Shown here in pieces: positions 52,167 through 60,496 of a DNA stretch of 64,000 nucleotides (position 1 is its first letter; each line of letters starts with the position of its first letter). The stretch covers positions 103,804-167,803 of the forward strand of contig JBJEHD010000024.1 of NCBI GenBank assembly GCA_051875715.1. The letters run 5' to 3'. The DNA comes from DYCT01 sp051875715. Its GTDB lineage: Bacteria > Bacteroidota > Bacteroidia > Bacteroidales > Bacteroidaceae. The translations under genes were made by a program, and so were the position numbers. The notes beneath the pieces are model-generated. The model was not told where the DNA came from. It was given only the letters and a program-made list of their open reading frames with translations, and ran no database searches.

Positions 52167-53435
52167 TTACCTTATCTTTAATGTTATAATCGTCATGGCC
52201 GCCAGGATGATGGTCACAATCCAAAACCGAACCGTGATTTTGGATTCATGAAACACCGCCGCCGGCTTCGTAAACAGATACGTGCAGTTGGGATCCAACT
52301 GGGCCATCGTCGTCCGAAAATGGTCATGGATGGGCGTACGTTTGAACACACGCTGCGCCACACCCCGTTTTTTCCCTTTCTTAAAGTATCTAACTTGCAA
52401 AATTACAGATAAATTTTCAATCAAGAAAACACCGCATAAAATAGGTATCAACAATTCTTTGTGAATGATGATGGCCAGTACGGCGATGATGCCTCCGATG
52501 GTCAGGCTACCCGTATCGCCCATGAACACCTGGGCGGGAAACGCGTTGTACCACAAGAAGCCAATGAGAGCTCCGATGAACGCACAAATGTAGATGACCA
52601 GTTCTTCGCTGCCTGGGACGTACATGATATTCAGGTAGCTGGCGTACTCGATGTGGCTGGACACATACGCCAAAATGCCGAGCGTCAGCCCGATGATGGC
52701 CGAGTTTCCCGCCGCCATGCCGTCCATGCCGTCGTTCAGGTTCGCCCCGTTCGACACCGCCGTCACCACAAAGATGGTCACCAGCACAAAGATAATCCAC
52801 CCTACCGGTTGGGCATAGTCGCCTAAGAAGCCCACCAAATCGGCATAATCGAAGTTGTTGTTCTTGAAGAAAGGAATCGTGGTCTTCGTCGACTTCACGC
52901 TCTGGCTCTTATGAACGACCTCGACCGTGTCTTCCCCACGCTTCATCTCTACGTTTTCGCGGATGACCACTTGCGGGCTCAAGTACAGCGTCAGGCCAAC
53001 AATCAGTCCCAGGCCTACCTGACCGATAATCTTGAACTTGCCATGCAGTCCTTCCTTGTCCTTTTTGAACACCTTGATGTAGTCGTCGGCAAAACCCAGC
53101 GAACCCAACCAGACGGTCGTTATCAGCATCAGCACCATGTAGACGTTATGCAGTTTTCCCAACAGCAGGCAGGGGAGCAACGTGGCCACGATGATGATGA
53201 TGCCACCCATGGTCGGCACGCCTTTCTTATTGACATTGAACGGGTCGATAGAGGCATCACGTTGGGTTTCCGTCACTTGTTTGCGTTTCAGCAGTTGGAT
53301 AAATACCGAGCCGAAGATGGTCGAAATCAGCAAGGAAAGGATGATGGCCACAAGCGAACGGAACGACACATATTCGAACATTCGCGCACCGGGGAAACCA
53401 TATTGGTTCAGATAATGGAACAGATAATACAACAT
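52167..53435 (-). CDS. mraY: Phospho-N-acetylmuramoyl-pentapeptide transferase MraY
   Basis: A 422-residue integral membrane enzyme that moves phospho-MurNAc-pentapeptide to undecaprenyl phosphate, forming lipid I. Conserved segments include GVPTMGGIIII, the aspartates in LGFADDYIKV, NDGMDGMAAGNSAI, and the C-terminal FKRTPIHDHFR. A hydrophilic insert after the Y-L-S-P-Q region (residues ~145-200) makes it longer than the ~360 residues of E. coli MraY; similar inserts are usual in Bacteroidota. Confidence 0.96.
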   Translation of the reverse strand: MLYYLFHYLNQYGFPGARMFEYVSFRSLVAIILSLLISTIFGSVFIQLLKRKQVTETQRDASIDPFNVNKKGVPTMGGIIIIVATLLPCLLLGKLHNVYMVLMLITTVWLGSLGFADDYIKVFKKDKEGLHGKFKIIGQVGLGLIVGLTLYLSPQVVIRENVEMKRGEDTVEVVHKSQSVKSTKTTIPFFKNNNFDYADLVGFLGDYAQPVGWIIFVLVTIFVVTAVSNGANLNDGMDGMAAGNSAIIGLTLGILAYVSSHIEYASYLNIMYVPGSEELVIYICAFIGALIGFLWYNAFPAQVFMGDTGSLTIGGIIAVLAIIIHKELLIPILCGVFLIENLSVILQVRYFKKGKKRGVAQRVFKRTPIHDHFRTTMAQLDPNCTYLFTKPAAVFHESKITVRFWIVTIILAAMTIITLKIR

Positions 53436-53446
53436 GGCCTTTTGCT

Positions 53447-54901
53447 TTATTCCTGGTCAAACACTTCCTGCAGCACCTCCTTGTCGTCGAAATGATGCTT
53501 CACACCCTTTATTTCCTGGTAGTTCTCATGTCCCTTTCCGGCCACGAGCACCACGTCGCCGCATTGCGCCAGCATGCAGGCCGTCCGGATGGCCTCCTTC
53601 CGGTCCACCAAAGCCAGTACGCGACTGCGCTGGTCAGGGGTCAGTCCGGCCAGCATGTCGTCTATGATGGCCTGCGGCTCTTCAAAACGGGGATTGTCCG
53701 AGGTGATGACCACCCGGTCGCTGGCCTTGACGGCCTCTTGTGCCATGATGGGCCGTTTTCCTTTGTCGCGGTTTCCGCCAGCCCCTACCACCGTGATAAC
53801 CCGTCCTCTGCCGGCCAACACCTCGTGGATGGCATCCAGCACATTGGTCAGAGCGTCGGGCGTATGGGCATAGTCCACGATGGCCGTATAGCCACGTTTC
53901 GAGCGTAGGGCATCGAAGCGTCCGACCACAGGACGCAGCAGACTCAACACACGCAACACCTCGTCGGGTTGTTTGCCCAGCAAGCAAGCGGCACCGTACA
54001 CCGCCAGCAGGTTGGAAGCATTGAAACGTCCGATGAACTGCACGTTCACTTCCCGGTTGTTGATGTCCATCAGCATACCGTCGAACCCATCTTCCAGCAC
54101 CCGTCCCTTGAAGTCGCACAGACTTCGCAACGAATAGGTGCAGACACGCGCCTTGGTGTTCTGCGTCATCACCAGCCCGTTCTTGTCGTCCAGATTGGTC
54201 AGGCAGAAGGCCTCTTTCGGCATATCATCAAAGAACTTCTTTTTCGCCTTCAGGTAGTTCTCCACGGTCTTGTGGTAGTCCAGATGGTCGCGGGTGAGGT
54301 TCGTAAAGATGCCCCCGGCGAAACGGAGTCCACGGATACGGCGCTGGGCCACCGCGTGCGAACTCACTTCCATGAACGCGTATTTGCATCCGGCCTGTGC
54401 CATCTCGCCCAGCAGTCGGTTCAGCGTAATCGGATCGGGGGTGGTATGTTCCGTCGGCACCGGCTGGTCGTCAATGTAGTTGCACACCGTCGAAATCAGC
54501 CCGACCTTGTAGCCCATCCGGCGGAACATATTATATAATAAGGTAGCGATGGTGGTCTTTCCATTCGTGCCCGTCACACCCACCAGGTCCAACTGTTCCG
54601 TCGGATTGCCATAGAAGGCCGTAGCCGCCGGTCCTACTGCATCTTCGCTGTCGGCCACCCGTACAAACGTGACACCCTCAGGCCGTTCGTCAGGCATGTC
54701 CTCACACAGCACGGCCGCCGCCCCTTGCTCAATGACTTTCGCGATATACCGATGGCCGTCCGTCTGCGTGCCTTTCACAGCCACGAACAAATGTCCTTTC
54801 CCCACCAACCGGGAATCTATCTGGATGCCGGTGATGTCCACCGTCGTGTCGCCGACGGCCTCCACCACCGCTATTTGCTTCAACACCTGTTGTAATTCCA
54901 T
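53447..54901 (-). CDS. murE: UDP-MurNAc-tripeptide synthetase MurE
   Basis: A 484-residue Mur ligase adding the third stem residue, expected to be meso-diaminopimelate. The ATP loop GTNGKTTIATLLYNM is near residues 108-122; the specificity motif in the C-terminal domain reads SDNPRFEEP, close to the DNPR of diaminopimelate-adding enzymes. The true start is MELQQVLKQIAVVEAVG; the frame remains open upstream through ftsI antisense-frame sequence. murF, which normally follows, is not in this cluster. Confidence 0.97.
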   Translation of the reverse strand: MELQQVLKQIAVVEAVGDTTVDITGIQIDSRLVGKGHLFVAVKGTQTDGHRYIAKVIEQGAAAVLCEDMPDERPEGVTFVRVADSEDAVGPAATAFYGNPTEQLDLVGVTGTNGKTTIATLLYNMFRRMGYKVGLISTVCNYIDDQPVPTEHTTPDPITLNRLLGEMAQAGCKYAFMEVSSHAVAQRRIRGLRFAGGIFTNLTRDHLDYHKTVENYLKAKKKFFDDMPKEAFCLTNLDDKNGLVMTQNTKARVCTYSLRSLCDFKGRVLEDGFDGMLMDINNREVNVQFIGRFNASNLLAVYGAACLLGKQPDEVLRVLSLLRPVVGRFDALRSKRGYTAIVDYAHTPDALTNVLDAIHEVLAGRGRVITVVGAGGNRDKGKRPIMAQEAVKASDRVVITSDNPRFEEPQAIIDDMLAGLTPDQRSRVLALVDRKEAIRTACMLAQCGDVVLVAGKGHENYQEIKGVKHHFDDKEVLQEVFDQE

Positions 54902-54909
54902 GTTTTTCT

Positions 54910-57075
54910 TTATTTTAAATGTAAACCGATTGTTTGTCCTTTTACCACTTTTTGGCCCGATGGAATCGACTGGCTGACCACGCGGCCGACGCCCGACAGG
55001 CGCACCCTCAGTCCTTTGCTTTCCATCAGGTAGACCGCATCCTTGGCTCCCATGCCTATCACGTTCGGCACAAAGTCGCGCAGGAAGTGTTCCTCGCGCA
55101 AGGCTACCGAGTTGGCCCCCATCTGGGCCGTGCCCCACACGGGCTGATCCGCCTGCTCGTTCCATCCGTTTCCTGTCTGAGTGGAGATGTCGAGCCCCCT
55201 CAGCACCCGCTGCGCTTCGCGCACGTCGCCCCGCTTCACGTGGGGTATCATCACGGAATTCGAGTCGGCTGCATGGTTGAGGTTGTCCGACAAGTTCTTG
55301 GCATACACCCGTTCGGCAATGCGGCTGAACACCTTGGCCGACCATCCACTGGAGGCAGGTCCGCCTTCTTTTTGGATGGCCACCATACAACTGTACTGGG
55401 GGTTGTCGGCCGGGAAATAGCCGACGAAACTGAGCAGGTAGTTCGTTCCTCCGGACTTGTAGCCTTTCGCGCCTTGCGATATCTGGGCCGTGCCCGTCTT
55501 TCCGGCCACGAGGAATTGTTCCGATCCGGCCGCTTTGGCCAAGCCTTTGCTGACTACCATCTCCAGCATCATCTGCACGTCCTTCAAGGTTTTTTGCGAA
55601 CAGATGGCAGGGTTGATGACCTCCACCGGATATTCTTCCACCACATCGCCGCCCCGCATGGCTTTCGTCACGAGGCGCGGCCTCACCATGACGCCCTGGT
55701 TGGCGATGGCGTTGTAGAACGTCAGCACGTTCATGGGCGGAATCTGGGTCTCGTAGCCAATCGACATCCAGGCCAGCGCCGTCTTCGACCACTTGCCGTC
55801 TTTGGGTCGGCGGATGTACGGCTTTCCTTCACCTTTCAGTTGCAGGTGCAGGGGCTGTTGAATGCCGGTGCGGTAGACACCGTCAACAAACTTGTCGGGA
55901 TTGTTGTAGTAGTACTTGTCTATCAGGTATGACACGCCGATGTTCGACGAATACATCAGGATTTCCGGCACGGTCAGGTAGTGGTATCCACCTTTGTGCC
56001 AGTTGTGGTCTTTCATCGGCCGGCCGTGCATCATCATGACGCCGTTTCCGGTATCCACCCCATCGGTGGTCTTGATGTAGCCGTCCTCAAGGGCCACCAT
56101 CAACGACACGGTCTTGAACACCGAGCCCGGTTCAAGCATGTCCGCTATCGCATGGCTGTTCACCTCGCGATAGACACCATCTCCACAACGGGACATGTTG
56201 ACGATGGCCTTCACGTCGCCCGTCTTCACTTCCATCAGCAGTGCCACGCCCGACTTTGCGTCGATGTCCTTCAACATATCGGTCAAGGCTTTTTCGGCGA
56301 TGTCCTGCATGCCCACATCGATGGTCGTCACGATGTCGCACCCGTCGATAGCCGGTACGTCGACAAAGTCGAGGTATTTCGACATCACTTTCTGCCGGTG
56401 GCGCAGCCCGTTCTTTCCCTTCAGCAGGCTGTCAAACGACAGTTCCAGTCCGCTCACAGCCGAGTCCTTGGCGGCGTAGACCTGTCCCAATGTGCGGGCG
56501 GCCAGCGAGCCGAAAGGTTTCTTGCGCTGATTGAAAGCCTGGTAGTGGAATCCACCCGTGTTCTTGTTCAATTTGAACAGAGGCAGTTTCGAGGCTTCCT
56601 TGTATTGGATGTAGGAGATTCGTTTCGGGTAGAGCAGGTAGTTTCGGCTCTCTATTTTCCGCCCGTGCAGGATGTGCCTCCGAAACTCCTCGGCGCTTTT
56701 GTCCGGGAAGATGGCGTGCAGGCCCATGCAGATGGAATCGAGTTTCACGCGTAGCATCGAGTCTTTGAACGCCTGCGCCTTGATGCGCGCTTTTTTCTGG
56801 CTGGCGTTCTCCCCTTTGTGCTTCGCAGCCATGAAGTCCATGTAGATTTTATATTCGGGCAGGCTGCTCGCCATCAGTTTTCCGTCGGCCGAAATGATGT
56901 TTCCCCTCACGGCCTTGACGACGAGGTTCTCTTTGTGAAAGCGGTTGGCCACCCGTTCCCAGAAGTCGCGTTCGAAGGACATGATGATGGCCGCCCGAAC
57001 GATGATTAGCACGCCGACCAACGCCATCAGCAGGGCAATGAACGAATACCTATGCATGACCTTTGTCTTTTCCAT
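54910..57075 (-). CDS. ftsI: Division penicillin-binding protein FtsI (PBP3) with PASTA domain
   Basis: A 721-residue septal peptidoglycan transpeptidase with one N-terminal membrane helix (about 9-29), a dimerisation/pedestal region, and the penicillin-binding domain. Catalytic motifs are SVFK (near 317-320), SSN (near 375) and KTGTA (near 522). A C-terminal PASTA domain (DFVPNVIGMGAKDAVYLMES to the end) is extra compared with E. coli FtsI and recalls Spo VD/PBP2x-type proteins. It partners FtsW, encoded four genes on. Confidence 0.96.
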   Translation of the reverse strand: MEKTKVMHRYSFIALLMALVGVLIIVRAAIIMSFERDFWERVANRFHKENLVVKAVRGNIISADGKLMASSLPEYKIYMDFMAAKHKGENASQKKARIKAQAFKDSMLRVKLDSICMGLHAIFPDKSAEEFRRHILHGRKIESRNYLLYPKRISYIQYKEASKLPLFKLNKNTGGFHYQAFNQRKKPFGSLAARTLGQVYAAKDSAVSGLELSFDSLLKGKNGLRHRQKVMSKYLDFVDVPAIDGCDIVTTIDVGMQDIAEKALTDMLKDIDAKSGVALLMEVKTGDVKAIVNMSRCGDGVYREVNSHAIADMLEPGSVFKTVSLMVALEDGYIKTTDGVDTGNGVMMMHGRPMKDHNWHKGGYHYLTVPEILMYSSNIGVSYLIDKYYYNNPDKFVDGVYRTGIQQPLHLQLKGEGKPYIRRPKDGKWSKTALAWMSIGYETQIPPMNVLTFYNAIANQGVMVRPRLVTKAMRGGDVVEEYPVEVINPAICSQKTLKDVQMMLEMVVSKGLAKAAGSEQFLVAGKTGTAQISQGAKGYKSGGTNYLLSFVGYFPADNPQYSCMVAIQKEGGPASSGWSAKVFSRIAERVYAKNLSDNLNHAADSNSVMIPHVKRGDVREAQRVLRGLDISTQTGNGWNEQADQPVWGTAQMGANSVALREEHFLRDFVPNVIGMGAKDAVYLMESKGLRVRLSGVGRVVSQSIPSGQKVVKGQTIGLHLK

Positions 57076-57087
57076 AGCCTTCCCTTT

Positions 57088-57450
57088 TTATTCTTTGATT
57101 AAGTACGGAGGCGTGGTCGACGTCTGCAGGTCGCTCTCCTGTGCGGCCACATATTCTTCGATGCGCGACTGACGACTCTTCTCCATCAGTTCGGACGAGC
57201 GCGTCAGGGCGTTATAGCGTATTTCCGTCAATTGTTGGTTCAGCACGGCAATCCGAATCAGTTCCTGCTGGCACGAATAGCGGTTGCTGATGTAGAAAAT
57301 CGTCAGAATGACGACCAGGACCAGCAATTTCGTTTGTCTCCGAAAAAAGTCCGTCACCAGCACATCGCCGAAGAAGATGCCCTTCAGTGTCCAACCGGCG
57401 GTTGCATTCTTCTGTTTCCGGTTCTCGTTTATGTTCTTTTTTTCTTCCAT
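57088..57450 (-). CDS. FtsL-like division protein
   Basis: A 120-residue bitopic protein: a ~40-residue cytoplasmic start, one membrane helix (about 41-57, LLVLVVILTIFYISNRY), then a heptad-rich periplasmic coiled coil (LIRIAVLNQQLTEIRYNALTRSSELMEK). This topology and the slot between rsmH and ftsI identify it as the FtsL equivalent; the sequence itself is poorly conserved across phyla. Confidence 0.85.
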   Translation of the reverse strand: MEEKKNINENRKQKNATAGWTLKGIFFGDVLVTDFFRRQTKLLVLVVILTIFYISNRYSCQQELIRIAVLNQQLTEIRYNALTRSSELMEKSRQSRIEEYVAAQESDLQTSTTPPYLIKE

Positions 57451-57457
57451 GTCTTCC

Positions 57458-58369
57458 TTATCCTATTTTTTCGGCCACCCGGAGTTTCGCACTGCGCGAA
57501 CGGGGATTTGCCTCCAGTTCGTCCTGCCCCGGCACGATTACCTTGTTCGTCACGATGCGGAAGGGTGTCTGCCGGTTCCCGAAGAAGTCCTTGTCCTCTT
57601 TACCTTCCACATTTCCCGTGCGCATCAGGTTCTTCACCAGCCGGTCTTCCAGCGAGTGGTAGGTGATGACGGCCAGTCGGCCGCCCGGACGTAATACTTG
57701 AGTGGCCGCATTCAGCATTTCTATCAGCGCCTGCATCTCCTGGTTTACCTCGATGCGCAACGCCTGAAACACCTTGGCCAGTTCTTTCTTCTCGCGTTCG
57801 CGGCCGAACAGGGGTTTCACCACTTCCAGAAAATCGGCGATGGTCTGCACCTCCTTCGTCGCGCGCGCCCTCACCAGAACGCTCGCCAGTTTGCGTGCGT
57901 TTTTCAGTTCGCCATACAGGCGGAACACGTCGGCCAGGCGATCTTCGTCGTACGTGTTCACCACGTCGGCCGCCGTCAAGGCCGCCTGCCGGTTCATCCG
58001 CATGTCCAGCCGTCCGTCGAAACGGAACGAGAATCCACGTTCCGCCTCATCCAGGTGGTGCGACGAGACGCCCAGGTCGGCCAGGATGCCGTCCACCTGC
58101 TCCACACCGTGGTAGCGCAAGAAGTTCTTCAGGTATCGGAAGTTGCTGCGCACAAATGTGAACCGCCCGTCAACCGGCACGTTGCGTTCGGCATCCTCAT
58201 CCTGGTCGAAGCCCAGCAGACGGCCGTTTTCTCCCAGCCGGCCCAACACCTCGCGCGAATGTCCTCCGCCGCCGAAGGTCACATCCACATACGTCCCGTC
58301 CGGACGGACATCCAGCCCGTCCACCGTTTCTTTCAGCAAAACCGGCACATGATACACCGTTTCTTCCAT
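57458..58369 (-). CDS. rsmH: 16S rRNA (cytosine1402-N4)-methyltransferase RsmH
   Basis: A 303-residue SAM-dependent rRNA methyltransferase, first gene of the cluster. The SAM loop is VDVTFGGGGHSREVL, and ILADLGVSSHHLDEAERGFSFRFDGRLDMRM is represented by the conserved LGVSSHH and DMRMN segments. The ATG at 58369 is chosen because GGAGGAAGG stands just before it; an ATG 4 codons earlier is possible. mraZ, which commonly precedes this gene, is absent from the 200 bases upstream. Confidence 0.95.
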   Translation of the reverse strand: MEETVYHVPVLLKETVDGLDVRPDGTYVDVTFGGGGHSREVLGRLGENGRLLGFDQDEDAERNVPVDGRFTFVRSNFRYLKNFLRYHGVEQVDGILADLGVSSHHLDEAERGFSFRFDGRLDMRMNRQAALTAADVVNTYDEDRLADVFRLYGELKNARKLASVLVRARATKEVQTIADFLEVVKPLFGREREKKELAKVFQALRIEVNQEMQALIEMLNAATQVLRPGGRLAVITYHSLEDRLVKNLMRTGNVEGKEDKDFFGNRQTPFRIVTNKVIVPGQDELEANPRSRSAKLRVAEKIG

Positions 58370-58544
58370 TCCTTCCTCCATTTGCGTCTTCTTCGGTTTC
58401 AAAGGCGTAAAATTACACAATCCACCACAATCCATCCCTATCCGTTCCTCTTTTTTTTCCAAGAAGTTATCAACAGGTCGGGGGCTTTTGGGCAAACAGA
58501 CACAATTTCCCCCGATTCATGTGCATTAATTCGAAAGATAACAC

Positions 58545-58552
58545 TATTTTTG
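58545..58552 (+). promoter_or_regulatory. -7 element for glsA-glsB
   Basis: TATTTTTG, 26 bases before the ATG at 58579. It rules out the earlier in-frame ATG at 58519 as the usual start. The -33 region is weak. Confidence 0.6.
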
Positions 58553-58578
58553 CGGCAAATAATCTCAAAAAACTCCTC

Positions 58579-59397
58579 ATGAAAGACGACTCCGTGTTTC
58601 TGATAGACGTAGACTCCATCCTTCGGGCGAAGGCCCCGGGGGCCTATCGTTATATTCCCCGTTTCGTCATCGCTTACCTGGAGCGAATAGTCCATCAGAA
58701 GGAGATTAACCCCTTCCTGCTCGAGAGTCGCGACAAGATAGGGGTCGATTTTCTGGAAGCCACGCTGCAATTCCTCGACAACCATTTCGTCGTCAAAGGC
58801 GAAGAGAATCTGCCCGAAGACGGTCTCTGCACCTTTGTGTCCAACCATCCGTTGGGCGGTCAGGACGGTGTTTCGCTGGGATTCGTGCTCGGCCGCCGCT
58901 ACAACGGCAAGGTAAAATATCTGGTCAACGACCTGCTGATGAACCTTCGCAACCTGGCCCCGTTGTTCATCCCGGTCAACAAGACCGGAACCCAAAGCCG
59001 CCGCTTCCCCGCCATGGTCGACGCGGCCTTCCGGTCCGACAACCACATCATCATGTTCCCCGCCGGGCTTTGCTCGCGCCGGCAAAAAGGGGTCATCAAG
59101 GACTTGGAGTGGAAGAAATCGTTTATCGTCGAGAGCGTCAAGCATCACCGCGACGTGGTCCCCATCCATTTCGAGGGCCGCAACTCCGACTTCTTCTACC
59201 GCCTGGCCAATGTCTGCAAGTTCTTCGGCATCAAGTTCAACATCGCCATGCTTTACTTGGCCGACGAGATGTTCAAGAACCGTCACAAGACCTTCACCAT
59301 CACCATCGGGAAGCCCATCCCCTGGCAGACCTTCGATGCATCGAAGACGCCGTCCGAATGGGCTCAATACGTCAAAGAAATTGTCTACAAACTATAA
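58579..59397 (+). CDS. glsA: PlsC-like O-acyltransferase, probable glycine-lipid GlsA
   Basis: A 272-residue lysophospholipid-type acyltransferase. The catalytic block is NHPLGGQDG (near residue 90), with five residues between His and Asp instead of the usual four; the second block is FPAGLCSRRQKG. In Bacteroides thetaiotaomicron the adjacent genes glsB and glsA make glycine lipids: GlsB N-acylates glycine and GlsA O-acylates the product. This gene and the next have the same families, order of domains and adjacency, so the assignment is by synteny and likeness. They are 15 bases apart and form an operon divergent from the division cluster. Confidence 0.85.
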   Translation: MKDDSVFLIDVDSILRAKAPGAYRYIPRFVIAYLERIVHQKEINPFLLESRDKIGVDFLEATLQFLDNHFVVKGEENLPEDGLCTFVSNHPLGGQDGVSLGFVLGRRYNGKVKYLVNDLLMNLRNLAPLFIPVNKTGTQSRRFPAMVDAAFRSDNHIIMFPAGLCSRRQKGVIKDLEWKKSFIVESVKHHRDVVPIHFEGRNSDFFYRLANVCKFFGIKFNIAMLYLADEMFKNRHKTFTITIGKPIPWQTFDASKTPSEWAQYVKEIVYKL

Positions 59398-59412
59398 ACG
59401 AGAATCCATCTT

Positions 59413-60393
59413 ATGGAAGAAATCATTGCGCCTGTCAGCAAGGAGATACTCCGTTCCGAACTAACCGAGGACAAACGCCTGCGGTTCACCAACAAAAGCA
59501 ACAACGAAATCTACATTGTCACACACCACGATTCCCCCAATGTCATGCGTGAGATTGGCCGCCTGCGCGAAATCGCTTTCCGTGCCGCAGGCGGAGGAAC
59601 CGGCATGGCACTCGACATCGACGAATTCGACACCATGGAGAACCCCTACAAGCAGTTGATTGTCTGGAATCCGGAAGCGGAAGAAATCCTGGGCGGCTAC
59701 CGCTATATCCTGGGCACCGATGTCCGTTTCGACGAGCAGGGAGCCCCCATTCTGGCCACCTCGCACATGTTCCATTTCTCCCGGCAGTTCATCGAACAAT
59801 ACCTGCCCACCACCATCGAACTGGGCCGCTCGTTCGTCACGCTGGAGTACCAGTCCACGCGTGCCGGCTCGAAAGGGCTGTTCGCCCTCGACAACCTGTG
59901 GGACGGGCTGGGCGCCCTCACGGTCATCATGCCCAACGTGCGCTACTTCTTTGGCAAAGTGACCATGTACCCCAGTTACAACCGCCAGGGACGAGACATG
60001 ATACTCTATTTCCTCAACAAGCATTTCAGCGACAAGGACGGACTCATCACCCCCATGAAGCCGCTCCAACTCGACACCGACCCGCACGTCCTGGCTGCCC
60101 TGTTCCAAGGTTCCACCTTCAAGGAAGACTACAAGACGCTCAACACCGAGATCCGCAAACTGGGCTACAACATTCCGCCTTTGGTCAACGCCTACATGAA
60201 CCTTTCGCCCACCATGCGTATGTTCGGCACGGCCATCAACTACGGCTTCGGCGACGTGGAAGAGACGGGCATCCTGATTGCGGTCGACGAAATCCTGGAG
60301 GAAAAACGCATCCGCCACATCGAATCGTTCGTTCAGGAAAATCCACAGGCCATGGCCTTGACCTCCGGAGCAAACAAGATCATCAGCCAGTAG
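59413..60393 (+). CDS. glsB: GNAT/hemolysin-like N-acyltransferase, probable glycine-lipid GlsB
   Basis: A 326-residue protein of the OlsB/hemolysin-like acyltransferase group. The GNAT-type core runs from about residue 60 to 200 (FDTMENPYKQLIVWNPEAEEILGGYR, ELGRSFVTLEYQ). It is expected to N-acylate glycine, giving the substrate for GlsA. Glycine lipids are abundant in gut Bacteroides and affect fitness. The C-terminal ~90 residues (from TEIRKLGYNIPPLVNAYMNL) are family-specific. Followed by a bidirectional terminator. Confidence 0.87.
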   Translation: MEEIIAPVSKEILRSELTEDKRLRFTNKSNNEIYIVTHHDSPNVMREIGRLREIAFRAAGGGTGMALDIDEFDTMENPYKQLIVWNPEAEEILGGYRYILGTDVRFDEQGAPILATSHMFHFSRQFIEQYLPTTIELGRSFVTLEYQSTRAGSKGLFALDNLWDGLGALTVIMPNVRYFFGKVTMYPSYNRQGRDMILYFLNKHFSDKDGLITPMKPLQLDTDPHVLAALFQGSTFKEDYKTLNTEIRKLGYNIPPLVNAYMNLSPTMRMFGTAINYGFGDVEETGILIAVDEILEEKRIRHIESFVQENPQAMALTSGANKIISQ

Positions 60394-60412
60394 AGTCCCA
60401 AAGCACAGCAAA

Positions 60413-60468
60413 AAAGCGGCCTCGGATTGGGGAATCATCTTTCCTCACTCCGGGGCCGCTTTCTGTTC
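60413..60468. terminator. Bidirectional terminator between glsB and the helicase
   Basis: AAAGCGGCC (60413-60421) pairs with GGCCGCTTT (60454-60462), flanked by an A tract to the left and CTGTTCTT to the right. Confidence 0.8.
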
Positions 60469-60496
60469 TTCTGTCCTGCCGCTACGCTTCTGTCAC

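Noticed and set aside
58468..58476. TTATCAACA resembling a DnaA box upstream of the division cluster
   Set aside because: A single site with one mismatch and no cluster of further boxes or AT-rich unwinding region; not evidence for an origin, although gyrB is in the window.
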